Program-made: the position numbers and the translations under genes | Source of the DNA: Verrucomicrobiota bacterium | GTDB lineage: Bacteria > Verrucomicrobiota > Verrucomicrobiia > JADLBR01 | Assembly (NCBI GenBank): GCA_029560585.1 | Contig: JAKQKQ010000168.1 | Span: 1 to 54,731, forward strand | Reading direction: 5' to 3' | DNA: 54,731 bases | In this document: in pieces, positions 41,603 through 49,697 of the stretch | How positions within the stretch are numbered: the stretch's first letter is position 1 | Layout: each line of letters opens with the position of its first letter | The notes under the pieces: model-generated | Told to the model about the DNA's origin: nothing | Seen by the model: the letters and a program-made list of their open reading frames with translations, nothing else | Databases searched by the model: none

Positions 41603-42184
41603 TTACAACATTGCGTACAAATCCACCAGCGGCTTTATCTGTTCCTTCAACGCCTGCCGGTCCTCCCACCGGTCCGGGGGCTCTGAGGAGATCCGGGCGT
41701 TGAGGTAGACGGTGACCTTGGCGAGGTGGGGGTACGGGTTGAAGACGCGGGCGGTGTCGCCGTCGCGCTGCTTGGCCTCGGGGGGAGGGATGACCCCGGC
41801 GAGCTGGTACGCCTGGCGGATGGACTTGGCCTGTGCGGTGACCTGCTCGAGGGGGATCTGGGCGAGGCGGATGTAGCGATAGGCGGTCATGTAGTCGAAG
41901 CCGAGCTGCTTCTCGACGAACTCCTGCCAGGGGGGCAAAACTTTCACATGTGAAAGATTTGCTCGATCTGCCCCGTTCGTGCCCGATTTGTCCCCTCCCC
42001 TGACCTCGGGGTACTTGGCGCGGATGGCCAGCAGCACGGCACCGCACTCGTGGGCGAGGCGCACGGATTTGCCCACGCTGGCGACGGCGCTCTTGGCGGC
42101 CTCGTCTGCCTCACGGTAGAGGCGCTTGGCCTCGGCGATCTGCCTGGCGTCGATGGTGGCGGGCGTGTCATTTTTGGTGCTCAT
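41603..42184 (-). CDS. DUF3102-like phage protein
   Basis: A 193-residue protein with an N-terminal helical part ([32 protein letters not shown]) and the recognisable [31 protein letters not shown] segment, a helix-turn-helix-like block seen in DUF3102 proteins of phages and plasmids. Probably DNA-binding and regulatory. It overlaps the next upstream gene by 17 bases. Confidence 0.65.
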   Translation of the reverse strand: MSTKNDTPATIDARQIAEAKRLYREADEAAKSAVASVGKSVRLAHECGAVLLAIRAKYPEVRGGDKSGTNGADRANLSHVKVLPPWQEFVEKQLGFDYMTAYRYIRLAQIPLEQVTAQAKSIRQAYQLAGVIPPPEAKQRDGDTARVFNPYPHLAKVTVYLNARISSEPPDRWEDRQALKEQIKPLVDLYAML

Positions 42185-42689
42185 GGACCTCTCCTTTCAG
42201 GATGCCGTCGTGTCTCCATGCACCCTTGGGGCGGTGTCTACCGCGCGCGACTTTGCGCTGGCGCTGGCGGTAGGTCTGGCGGGCCTCGGCCCTCTTCATC
42301 CCGCGGGCCTCGGGCAGCCGGAGGCGCTCGCAGAAGCAGACGACGCGCTTGGAGACCGCGGCCCTGGTGACGCCGAAGCGCCTTGCGATCTGGGTCTCGG
42401 AGAGGGGATTTCGGTTGATCGCGTAGAGGCAGCACTGGATGCCGAGGGCGGGCTTGTCGTCGGTGGCGAGGTCGGCGAGCACCAGCATGAACGCCGCGAC
42501 GATGCGCGCGGCGATCTGGGCATCGACCTCTTGGCGGATGTGGCCGAGGATGGCGCCCGGATCGCGCGATGCGGCCACCTCGCGGAGCCTGTCGGCCGGC
42601 GTGTCGATGGCGTCTGCCGGATCGGGCCAATAGGAGGCGTGGATGGAGTCGGCGGGGTCGCGGAAATCTTCTTCGCGGGGCTTGGCCAT
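42168..42689 (-). CDS. Phage protein with sigma-like helix-turn-helix
   Basis: A 173-residue protein. The segment [30 protein letters not shown] (about 95-125) is a canonical helix-turn-helix. The basic C-terminus is rich in Arg/Lys/Gln ([20 protein letters not shown]). Likely a DNA-binding regulator or small replication accessory of the early operon. Confidence 0.65.
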   Translation of the reverse strand: MAKPREEDFRDPADSIHASYWPDPADAIDTPADRLREVAASRDPGAILGHIRQEVDAQIAARIVAAFMLVLADLATDDKPALGIQCCLYAINRNPLSETQIARRFGVTRAAVSKRVVCFCERLRLPEARGMKRAEARQTYRQRQRKVARGRHRPKGAWRHDGILKGEVHEHQK

Positions 42690-42692
42690 GGG

Positions 42693-43061
42693 TCACTTCC
42701 TTTTTCGGGTCGGGGTGCCGCGGTGGCGGCGGAGGTAGTCCTCGAGGAGGATGCAGGCCTCGTGGGCATCGAGGACGTCGTCGAAGCTGAACCGATCGAC
42801 GGGCAGCGGCGCGTTGCGGGCCTCGTATCGCGGGCCGAAGGGGAGATCGCCCAGGATGGGGTGGCGGACCCAGACCTGGTGGACGGTGCGGACGAACAGG
42901 GTGGGTGCTGTCTCACCCGCGCCTTTTGAGACAGGCCGATTACCGAGACCGACGCCTGTCTCAATCTCAAACCCCCCTATAAGGGGGGTTTTGAGATTTT
43001 GAGACGGGCTTGTCTCTGAGACTGAGATTTGTTTTTGAGACCGCGAGATTTCGTGAGTCAT
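42693..43061 (-). CDS. Small phage protein encoded over a repeat-rich region
   Basis: A 122-residue protein. Its N-terminal 50 residues (MTHEISRSQKQISVSETSPS...) are encoded by an array of GAGAC words and a strong hairpin, and look unstructured; the C-terminal 70 (VRTVHQVWVRHPILGDLPFGP, FSFDDVLDAHEACILLEDYL) look folded. The start may lie downstream of the array; the ATG used is the farthest upstream. Placed directly after the primase-helicase gene. Confidence 0.55.
   Translation of the reverse strand: MTHEISRSQKQISVSETSPSQNLKTPLIGGFEIETGVGLGNRPVSKGAGETAPTLFVRTVHQVWVRHPILGDLPFGPRYEARNAPLPVDRFSFDDVLDAHEACILLEDYLRRHRGTPTRKRK
42910..43041. repeat. GAGAC iteron-like array with central hairpin
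   Basis: Eight GAGAC/GTCTC words in 132 bases (starts at 42910, 42928, 42945, 42958, 43001, 43012, 43018, 43037), several preceded by TTTT as TTTTGAGAC. Between the fourth and fifth lies an inverted repeat at 42964-42997 (ATCTCAAACCCCCC, loop TATAA, GGGGGGTTTTGAGAT). Overlapping the 5' end of a gene beside the primase-helicase, this may be a replication origin or an operator array. Confidence 0.65.
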
Positions 43062-43075
43062 TTTTGCCTTTCCCC

Positions 43076-45001
43076 TTATCGGTTTGCGCGGACGTAGATG
43101 CCCGCCTCGGACTTCTGGACCTGCCCTGTGGCGACGAGTTTTTCGAGGATCCGATAGAAAGAGGCCCGGCTGAGGTCGTGGACCTCCTGCACCGCGGCGA
43201 GCCATGCCTTGGGCGACATGCCCTCCGCGCCGAGGCGCTCCAGCAGGTCTGCGGCCGGCACCGCCTCGGGCCTGCCGACCTTCTTGAGCTTGCCGGCGTC
43301 CAGGGAGACGGGCTGGAAGAGGGGGAAGCTCCAGCGGATCACGAAGGGCGCGAGGTGGGGGAAGTTGCGCAGGGTGGCCTCGACGGTGTAGCAGAAGGGC
43401 TCCTCGTGCGGGGTGAGGGTGAGGATGGAGTCGGGGTCGCGGGCGAAGACGCCCGATCCGCCGATGCGGTCCACCGACTGCTTGCCGGACTGGTTGCCCT
43501 TGGAGAAGTGCGCGCCGAAGACCACGGCGGCGCCCGTCTGGGTGGCGAGCCTCTCGACCTCGTTGAGCAGCTCGGCCACGTCCCCCGCCCTGTTCTCGTC
43601 GCGACCGCCGAGGCCCTTATAGATCGGGTCGATGATGATGAGCCCGTAGCCGCGGTCCCGGATGCGCGCGATGATCTCCGGCACCAGCGCATCCAGGGAG
43701 GCGGCGTGGCCGCGGAGGTTCCACACGTCGAGCATCCCGGGGATCACCGGGCAGATCTTGGCGGTGACGACGTCGCCCAGGCGGCGGGCGTAGAAGTAGG
43801 GCTGGATCTCGAAGTTGATGTAGAGGACTCGGGCCTGCGCCGTCTGCAATCCCCACCACGGCAGCCCCGATGCCACCGAGGCGGCGAGGTCGGTGAGCGC
43901 CCAGGTCTTGTACGACTTGGAGCCCCCGCCGATCACCATCTTCGATCCCTGGTGGAGCACGCCGGCCACCAGCACGGGGGGCCCGGGCTCCTCGGCGTGC
44001 TGGGCCAGAAGGTCGCTCGCGTCCACGATCCGGGGGAGGCGGGAGTTCGCCTCCGCGTGCCACTCCCCGAAAGATGCCGCGCCGATGCCGGTCGCCAGGA
44101 GGGCCTGCCGCGCGTCACCGCGCGCGACTCCCGCGAGCCGGCTGAAGCGCGAGGGGTTCTTGTTCTTGGCGCAGGGCGGGCAATCGGCGAAGTACTCGTG
44201 GAGCGCGGCGACGCGCTCGCGGTACTCCTGGGCGTTCTTCGCGTCCACGCGCACCCAGGCGTGGAGCGAGCGGCCTCCTGAGTTGATCACCGCGGTGACC
44301 GGGAGGCGGGAGTCGCGGATGATGGGCCACTGCCGATCGACGGGCAGGTCGTCCCATTCCAGCAGGGCGTGGCGGAAGGCGGTCACGTCGGCGTCGGCCT
44401 TGCCTCCCGCCTTCACCGGGTTGATCCGCACGAAAACGCCCGCGCCCGGTTCCCTGGGCCAAGGATCGGCGCCGCCCTCCAGAAGCTTCAGCCATTCGTC
44501 GCGCGTGCGGGTCTCGCCCGCGCAGGCGGGGTGGTCTCGGCCATCCTCTCCCATCGCCCCGGCCGCGATCGAGATCACCTCATCGGGCCCGTAGGCCGCC
44601 TCGAGGTGGAGGTACGTCGCCATGATGCCCTCCCTCGCCTCCGGGGGTGTCGCGACACTCGCGGGCGCAGAGAAACGCCGCGCGGGGGCCTTTGCGGGCG
44701 GCGTTTGGGCATCGGCGTTGTGCGTCACGGGGCGCGCCGGTTGGCCTCGATCCATGAACCGGTGCAGGTGTCTGATGGGCTGGCGCGGTTGTTTCCGGAA
44801 CGCGGAGCGGATCGCCTTGCGCGCCTCCGGTTCGGGAAGCCCGTCGCGCGCCGCGCAGGGCAATAGCGCCGCCTCGGCCTCGTCGCCGCCCGCCCCCGCG
44901 TCCCGGAACTGGCACGCGGCGGCAAAGAGCGCGGTGTTGCGCTCGCCCTCCGGGGTCTTCTCGCTGAGGTAGCGCCGGGTGGCCGCGGGGAGGTCGTTCA
45001 C
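43076..45001 (-). CDS. Primase-helicase (PriCT, AEP-like primase and RecA-like helicase)
   Basis: A 641-residue multidomain replication protein. Residues 1-70 resemble a PriCT domain (FAAACQFRDAG, LPEPEARKAIRSAFRK). About 190-300 resemble an archaeo-eukaryotic primase core (LLEWDDLPVDRQW, INSGGRSLHAWVRVD, KNPSRFSRLAG). About 340-560 are a RepA/RecA-like helicase with Walker A GGGSKSYKTWAL (358-369) and Walker B LIIIDP (454-459). A C-terminal winged helix (SPKAWLAAVQEVHDLSRASFYRIL) follows. The start is GTG. It would unwind and prime the phage genome at the origin. Confidence 0.82.
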   Translation of the reverse strand: MNDLPAATRRYLSEKTPEGERNTALFAAACQFRDAGAGGDEAEAALLPCAARDGLPEPEARKAIRSAFRKQPRQPIRHLHRFMDRGQPARPVTHNADAQTPPAKAPARRFSAPASVATPPEAREGIMATYLHLEAAYGPDEVISIAAGAMGEDGRDHPACAGETRTRDEWLKLLEGGADPWPREPGAGVFVRINPVKAGGKADADVTAFRHALLEWDDLPVDRQWPIIRDSRLPVTAVINSGGRSLHAWVRVDAKNAQEYRERVAALHEYFADCPPCAKNKNPSRFSRLAGVARGDARQALLATGIGAASFGEWHAEANSRLPRIVDASDLLAQHAEEPGPPVLVAGVLHQGSKMVIGGGSKSYKTWALTDLAASVASGLPWWGLQTAQARVLYINFEIQPYFYARRLGDVVTAKICPVIPGMLDVWNLRGHAASLDALVPEIIARIRDRGYGLIIIDPIYKGLGGRDENRAGDVAELLNEVERLATQTGAAVVFGAHFSKGNQSGKQSVDRIGGSGVFARDPDSILTLTPHEEPFCYTVEATLRNFPHLAPFVIRWSFPLFQPVSLDAGKLKKVGRPEAVPAADLLERLGAEGMSPKAWLAAVQEVHDLSRASFYRILEKLVATGQVQKSEAGIYVRANR

Positions 45002-45229
45002 TCAGCTTCCTCCCCCCGCCCTCGCCAGCATCCGGTGCCGTCTCCACAGGGAGAGATCCTCGAGGACGTCCCCGGCCTCAAGGGAGCCGATCCCCAGGCA
45101 GGCCGGGCAGCGGGCCACCGCGACCTCGAAGTCCCTTTCCCCGGACCGGATCGCGCGCGTGCCGCTGGCGTGGTAGCCACGCCCGGAACAACGGTCGCAC
45201 CTCACCCTGGCATCCCCGCGCCCGATCAT
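45002..45229 (-). CDS. Small zinc-ribbon (DnaJ-like CxxC) protein
   Basis: A 75-residue protein with two CxxC units, VRCDRCSGRGYH and ARCPACLGIGS, like half of a DnaJ zinc centre. The start overlaps the helicase stop by ATGA. It lies between helicase and primase-helicase genes, and probably supports replication. Confidence 0.65.
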   Translation of the reverse strand: MIGRGDARVRCDRCSGRGYHASGTRAIRSGERDFEVAVARCPACLGIGSLEAGDVLEDLSLWRRHRMLARAGGGS

Positions 45230-46749
45230 GCCGCCCTCCTGCCCCACCGCGCGCCGAGGAACCCCGAGGCCTCCTCGAAAGTCGCGGACTCCGGGGCGGG
45301 ATGGCCGAGGGCGCGGAGGTACCTGATCTGCTTGGGCGTGGCCATGCCCTGCCTCCTGCGGGTCACCAGGCAATCGATGATGGCGGAGGCGTGGCCGCGG
45401 TCGCGGATCGAGTCCGTGTCGAAGCCGGCGGCCGAGAGCATGGCGAGCTGCCCCCGCGAGGGCCGCTTCTCGTGCCAGCCCATCGTCGGCTCGTACTCGG
45501 CGAGCGCCACGTCGTGGAGCGACAGGCAGAACTCGACCGCGTCGATCATCCGGCCCTTGCGCCTCGCGTGGGCCTCCAGCTCCGCCCGGAGCTTCTCCTC
45601 GCGGTCGGCGGTCGTCTCGCGGGATAGCTCCTCGAGGTCCTTCTCCTCGTCCCCGCCGCCGGCAGCAAGCCGCGCGGTCATCTCGGCGGCGATCTCCTCG
45701 CTGGCCGCGACCAGGTGCGCGGGCCGGATGAGGTTGTGCTTCTCGTGGAGCCACAGGAAATCGAGCAGCAGCAGGTTGTCCTTGCCGGGGGCGACGCGGG
45801 TGCCACGCCCCACCATCTGCGAGTACAGCGCGCGGGACTGGGTCGGGCGCAGGATCACCACGCAATCGATGCCGGGGTCGTCGAAGCCCTCGGTGAGCAG
45901 CATCGCGTTGCAGAGCACGTCGAAATCCCCGCGCGCGAATCCGTCGAGCACCGTGCGGCGCTCGGCCATCGTCCCGTCGACGTGCTCGGCGGCGAGGCCC
46001 TCGGCGCGGCAGATGTCGCAGAATGCGCGGCTGGTGCGGATCAGCGGCAGGAACACCAGCGCCCGGCGGAACGAGGCGTGGTCGCGGATCGCGCGGGCGA
46101 TCTCCCGCAGGTAGGGCTCGACCGCCTCGCCCAGGTCGGCCTCGGAGTAGTCCCCCGCCACCTTCCGCACCGCGCCCAGGTCGATCCGGACCGGGATCGC
46201 CTTGCACGCGATGGGCGAGAGATAGCCCTGCCGGATCAGTTCGAACAGCGACACCTCGTAGGCCACGTTCTCGAAGAAGGTCCCGAGGTTGCGCTTGTCG
46301 CCGCGATCCGGGGTCGCGGTCACGCCAAGCACGTGCGCCCCGCCGAAGTGGTCAAGCACCGTGCGCCAGGAATCGGAGATGGCGTGGTGGGCCTCGTCGG
46401 CGACCACCAGCGAGAAATGCTCCGACGGCCAGCGGTCCAGCCGGCGGATCATGCTCTGGATGCTGGCGACCACCACCGCCGCGCCCGGCCCCGCCCTGTC
46501 CGCCGCCCGCTCGATCTCGGCGCGAAGGCCGGTGGCCGCGTGGATCTTGTCGGCGGCCTGGAGGATCAATTCCTCGCGGTGGGCCAGCACGAGCGTCTTG
46601 CCCCCGCGGTCCGCCTCCCATCGCGCGAGGTGCGCGAAGACGATGGTCTTGCCCCCGCCGGTGGGCAACACGAGCAGCTGGCGGGAGAATTCCCCCCATC
46701 CCCGCTCCACGGCATGGGCGCAATCGGACTGGTACGGGCGAAGCTCCAT
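45226..46749 (-). CDS. DEAD/DEAH-type superfamily 2 helicase
   Basis: A 507-residue helicase with the SF2 motifs in order: RPYQSD (Q-like), LPTGGGKT (motif I, about 28-35), LAHREEL (Ia), VADEAHH (motif II, DEAH at 118-121), VLGVTATP (III), and in the second domain RALVFLP, VLCNAMLLTEGFD (V) and QMVGRGTR (VI). The C-terminal 120 residues carry a coiled-coil stretch and a short domain (ATPKQIRYLRALGHP) seen in phage copies. Role in phage recombination or origin unwinding. Confidence 0.92.
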   Translation of the reverse strand: MELRPYQSDCAHAVERGWGEFSRQLLVLPTGGGKTIVFAHLARWEADRGGKTLVLAHREELILQAADKIHAATGLRAEIERAADRAGPGAAVVVASIQSMIRRLDRWPSEHFSLVVADEAHHAISDSWRTVLDHFGGAHVLGVTATPDRGDKRNLGTFFENVAYEVSLFELIRQGYLSPIACKAIPVRIDLGAVRKVAGDYSEADLGEAVEPYLREIARAIRDHASFRRALVFLPLIRTSRAFCDICRAEGLAAEHVDGTMAERRTVLDGFARGDFDVLCNAMLLTEGFDDPGIDCVVILRPTQSRALYSQMVGRGTRVAPGKDNLLLLDFLWLHEKHNLIRPAHLVAASEEIAAEMTARLAAGGGDEEKDLEELSRETTADREEKLRAELEAHARRKGRMIDAVEFCLSLHDVALAEYEPTMGWHEKRPSRGQLAMLSAAGFDTDSIRDRGHASAIIDCLVTRRRQGMATPKQIRYLRALGHPAPESATFEEASGFLGARWGRRAA

Positions 46750-46755
46750 GGCCCC

Positions 46756-46962
46756 TCAGATCTGCGTCCCCTTCGCCGGCCGGAAGTGCCGCCGGATGTG
46801 CGCGTCAATCTCGGACTGCGGGATGAAGATGTGGCCGCGGGGCCCGCCGGGCCGGACGCATCCGATCTCCCGGCGGGCCACCATGGCGCGCAGCGTCTTC
46901 GGGCTGAGGCCGAATTTCGCGGCGGCATCCCGAAGCGTGAGCAAGTCCTGGGTCGATTTCAT
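46756..46962 (-). CDS. Excisionase-like helix-turn-helix protein
   Basis: A 68-residue protein: LLTLRDAAAKFGLSPKTLRAMVARREIGCVRPGGPRGHIFIPQSEIDAHI, a MerR/excisionase-type winged helix. It could be the Xis/Cox directionality factor or an early regulator. Its distance from the integrase (over 6 kb) weakens a simple Xis assignment. Confidence 0.72.
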   Translation of the reverse strand: MKSTQDLLTLRDAAAKFGLSPKTLRAMVARREIGCVRPGGPRGHIFIPQSEIDAHIRRHFRPAKGTQI

Positions 46963-46969
46963 TCGCCCC

Positions 46970-47377
46970 TCAGAACGGGATGTCGTCCCGCGCCTTGTCG
47001 GCGACCGCCAGCGACTCCTTGTCGGTGAGCCAGGCCTCCACCGAGTTGAAGACCTTGCCGGGGTCCTTGCGGCCCGGCCTCCTCCCGATGCGCACGCGGG
47101 CCACCGCCCGCTCGCACATCTCGGCGGTCACCTCGACGAACTGGCCCTTCTCCGGCGCGAGCCCGCAGGCCTTCAGGAACGTGTCGATCCTCCAGCCCGC
47201 GTTCTCCGTGAAGGTGAGGGTGTCGTAGACGGTGGCCCCGTTGACCTCGAGCTTGAGGTCGATCTTCGGGTTGCCGTTCTGGCTGGTGCCCTCGCGGGCC
47301 TCGGCCACGAACGCGATGTAATCGCCGGGTTCGAGCAACTGGAAGCCTCCCCGGTCCTGGAACTGTACCTTTGGCAT
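46970..47377 (-). CDS. DUF669-like single-strand-binding-type protein
   Basis: A 135-residue protein, beginning MPKVQFQDRGGFQLLEPGDYIAFVAEA, with GNPKIDLKLEVNGATVYDTLTF and a C-terminal acidic tip ARDDIPF, as in single-stranded DNA-binding proteins. DUF669 proteins accompany recombination ATPases in phages. It follows the Sak4-like ATPase and coiled-coil genes in one operon. Confidence 0.75.
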   Translation of the reverse strand: MPKVQFQDRGGFQLLEPGDYIAFVAEAREGTSQNGNPKIDLKLEVNGATVYDTLTFTENAGWRIDTFLKACGLAPEKGQFVEVTAEMCERAVARVRIGRRPGRKDPGKVFNSVEAWLTDKESLAVADKARDDIPF

Positions 47378-47411
47378 GTGATGTCTTTCCTTTCTGGTTG
47401 GTTGTTGAAAC

Positions 47412-48155
47412 TCACGCGGCCCGGCGCGTCGTGACCTTCGAGTCCTTGAAGATCCGGAGTCCCGGGCACTGGCGCAGGCCGCCTTTGATGGCCCCGCGGA
47501 TCGCGGCGCCGTTGGGCTCGATGAGGCAGAGGTCGGGACGCGATTCGAAGAGCTTGTTGACGTCCTCGACCTCGTATTTCCACGAGCCGCGCTCGACGAT
47601 GCCGGCGGGCCGCATCCTGGCGTTGACCTCCGCCTGCTTGCTCTCCACCAGCGCGGCGTTTGTCTGCCGCACGAGTTCCCCAGCCTTCTCCTCGGCGGCC
47701 TTCCTCTCCGCCTCGGTCTTGGCCGCGGCGGCTTCGGCCTCGAGCCTGGCCCTCTCGCGGTTGGCGTCCTCGATGAGTTGCTGGCGTTTCTCGCGCTCCT
47801 CGCGCTCCCTCTTGGCGATCTCCGCCTGGAGGGACGTGCGGTACGCGCCGATCAGTCGCCCGATCCGGTCGGCCTCGGCCTCCAGCGGGCCGGAGAACTC
47901 CGACGCGATCGCGTCGATCCTCCGCCCGACCTCGAGCACGGGATCCTTGACCGCCTTGCGCGCCCGCTCGACCCCGCGGGCCATCTCCTGCAGGCGCGCG
48001 AGCACCTCGGCCGCCGCCTCCTGGTCGAAGTTGTTGGCGACGGCGAGGATCTCCCCCGCCTCGACCAGCAGGGCGTGGGATTGCTCCCGCACCTCGGGCT
48101 CGATGGCGATCTGGACGTCGTCGACGCCGGTCACCGCGATGAGGGCGGCGCTCAC
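47412..48155 (-). CDS. Coiled-coil phage recombination-operon protein
   Basis: A 247-residue protein dominated by a long coiled coil (about 100-180: KREREEREKRQQLIEDANRE, then AEAAAAKTEAERKAAEEKAG). It is preceded by a helical part containing ARKAVKDPVLEVGRRIDAIASEF, a pattern recurrent in phage proteins next to recombinases. Its ATG overlaps the ATPase stop. Possibly an exonuclease-partner or Gam-like protein; function not established. Confidence 0.62.
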   Translation of the reverse strand: MSAALIAVTGVDDVQIAIEPEVREQSHALLVEAGEILAVANNFDQEAAAEVLARLQEMARGVERARKAVKDPVLEVGRRIDAIASEFSGPLEAEADRIGRLIGAYRTSLQAEIAKREREEREKRQQLIEDANRERARLEAEAAAAKTEAERKAAEEKAGELVRQTNAALVESKQAEVNARMRPAGIVERGSWKYEVEDVNKLFESRPDLCLIEPNGAAIRGAIKGGLRQCPGLRIFKDSKVTTRRAA

Positions 48156-49141
48156 GACGCCACCCCCGCCGCGGCAGCCGCCTGCTGCACCGCCCGGAGG
48201 AACGCAGCCGGCCGCTTGAGCACCTTGCGGATGTTGGAAATGTCCAGGGAGGCGAGCGGGGCACCCTCCTTGAGCCAGCCCTCCCGCACCATCCAGGCCA
48301 GCGCCTGCTCGCGATGCGGTGCGACCAGCTCCGCGAACTTCTCCCGCTCGGGGCCCTCGTCATCGGCGGGGGCGTCATTTGCCGGGGCCTTCGGCGCGGG
48401 CGCGGGGTTGGCGAGCGGACGAATCGCCGGGGCCGCGGGCCTGGCCGGTTCGGCGGCCGGGATCTCCCCGCCGTCGAGCCACGCGCCGACCTGCTTTCCG
48501 ATGTCCTCGGTGACCTGGAAGATCCGGTCGGTGAACATGCCGGTGCGGTCCTTGGAGACCTGGGCGGTGTGGTCGTGGGCCACGTCGAAGACGATGGTGA
48601 ACTCGTACTCGCCCTCGTCCCGGAACACCGGCGCGAGCCCCACCTTGCGCGGGACCTGCTTGCCTTTGATGTCCTCCTCCAGCACGTACTCCACCTTCGA
48701 GCGCATGCAGGCGATCAGGTGGATGTCGGACTGCAGGATGGCCGCGAGCCCCGCGTCGTACTTCTTGCCCGCCTGGTTCCAGTTGGTGAAGGAATTGCCG
48801 CCGCGCGAATCCAGCGAGCCCTTGAACTCCAGCACGCCCTTCCAGAGGTGCGATGCGGAGTCGATGATGAGGCAGTCGTAGCTCGCGGCCGTCGCCGCCC
48901 CGATGGCCGCGACGAATTTCTCCACCTCGAAGGGCGGGTCGATGTCGCACACGTCGAACCGGAACCGGTCGGAGTAGAGCGACGCCGAGCGGTTCTCGGT
49001 GTCGATGACCGCGATCTTGCCGCCCGGCCCGACCAGCCCGGTGGCCAACCGAAGTGCCGACATCGTCTTTCCCGAGCCCGGAGGGCCGGTCACGGCGAGC
49101 TTGAGCTTGGCGCGCCGCCGCTGCGCCTGAGTGAATTGCAT
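48152..49141 (-). CDS. Sak4-like RecA-fold recombination ATPase
   Basis: A 329-residue ATPase. Walker A GPPGSGKT (19-26), IAVIDTENRSASLYSDRF (the RecA-like 'DTE' strand), Walker B CLIIDSASHLW, and NSFTNWNQAGKKYDAGL. These mark the AAA_24/Sak4 group of single-strand annealing proteins of phages. A Pro/Ala-rich linker and a small C-terminal domain complete it. Works with the DUF669 SSB-like protein and nuclease encoded on either side. Confidence 0.8.
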   Translation of the reverse strand: MQFTQAQRRRAKLKLAVTGPPGSGKTMSALRLATGLVGPGGKIAVIDTENRSASLYSDRFRFDVCDIDPPFEVEKFVAAIGAATAASYDCLIIDSASHLWKGVLEFKGSLDSRGGNSFTNWNQAGKKYDAGLAAILQSDIHLIACMRSKVEYVLEEDIKGKQVPRKVGLAPVFRDEGEYEFTIVFDVAHDHTAQVSKDRTGMFTDRIFQVTEDIGKQVGAWLDGGEIPAAEPARPAAPAIRPLANPAPAPKAPANDAPADDEGPEREKFAELVAPHREQALAWMVREGWLKEGAPLASLDISNIRKVLKRPAAFLRAVQQAAAAAGVAS

Positions 49142-49599
49142 CTTGGGATTCTCCCCTTGGGCGTGGTTCTGAAGCGCCCCGCGCGCCCGCCCTTGCGCGC
49201 GAGACGGAAATCGATTCCCCCGCCGGTCCTCAGCGCCGAGAGCAGCGCTCCCAGGTACGCGACCCCGACCATCTCCCCCGTCACCCGGAACACCCGCCAG
49301 CCCAGCGCCCCGGCCGCGTTGTACTTCTCGCAGTCGTCGCGGAAGCCCAGGGGCCGGTTGTGCCGCCCGCCGCGCTGGCCGTCCTCACCGACCTTCCATG
49401 CCCCGCCCTCGATTTCGAAGGCGATCAGATCCTCCGGGGAGGCGAAGTCAAAGCGCCAGCCCCGCGGGCGAGCGAAGCGGTACTCTCGCTCCAACGGCGG
49501 CCCGCCCAAGATGCGCCAGATCAGCGCGAACTTGGCTTCCAGGGTGGAGCCAAGCTTTTCCTGAGACGACGCCGTCCGTTGCCTGCGGTTGGTTGCCAT
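49090..49599 (-). CDS. PD-(D/E)XK-type phage nuclease
   Basis: A 169-residue protein. LEREYRFARPRGWRFDFASPEDLIAFEIEGGAW includes the D...E-x-E arrangement (RFDF, then FEIEGG), and a later FRDDCEKYNAAGALGWRVFRVTGEMV box. These are seen in small phage nucleases with a Vsr/Holliday-junction-resolvase fold. The ATG at MATNRRQRT is preferred; an upstream in-frame ATG would add 19 residues. The stop overlaps the Sak4-like gene by 52 bases. Confidence 0.75.
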   Translation of the reverse strand: MATNRRQRTASSQEKLGSTLEAKFALIWRILGGPPLEREYRFARPRGWRFDFASPEDLIAFEIEGGAWKVGEDGQRGGRHNRPLGFRDDCEKYNAAGALGWRVFRVTGEMVGVAYLGALLSALRTGGGIDFRLARKGGRAGRFRTTPKGRIPRCNSLRRSGGAPSSSSP

Positions 49600-49697
49600 C
49601 TGGCAGAAGCGCCAGATTTCATGAGGCAGCAAAAAAGGGGCTGCGATTGCTCGCAAACCCCTGGCGGGAACACGCTTTCAGCGATTTCAACCGGATT

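Noticed and set aside
46756-46962. Firm assignment of the small HTH protein as Xis
   Set aside because: Fold fits, but it is far from the integrase and in the middle of the replication operon; kept as excisionase-like only.
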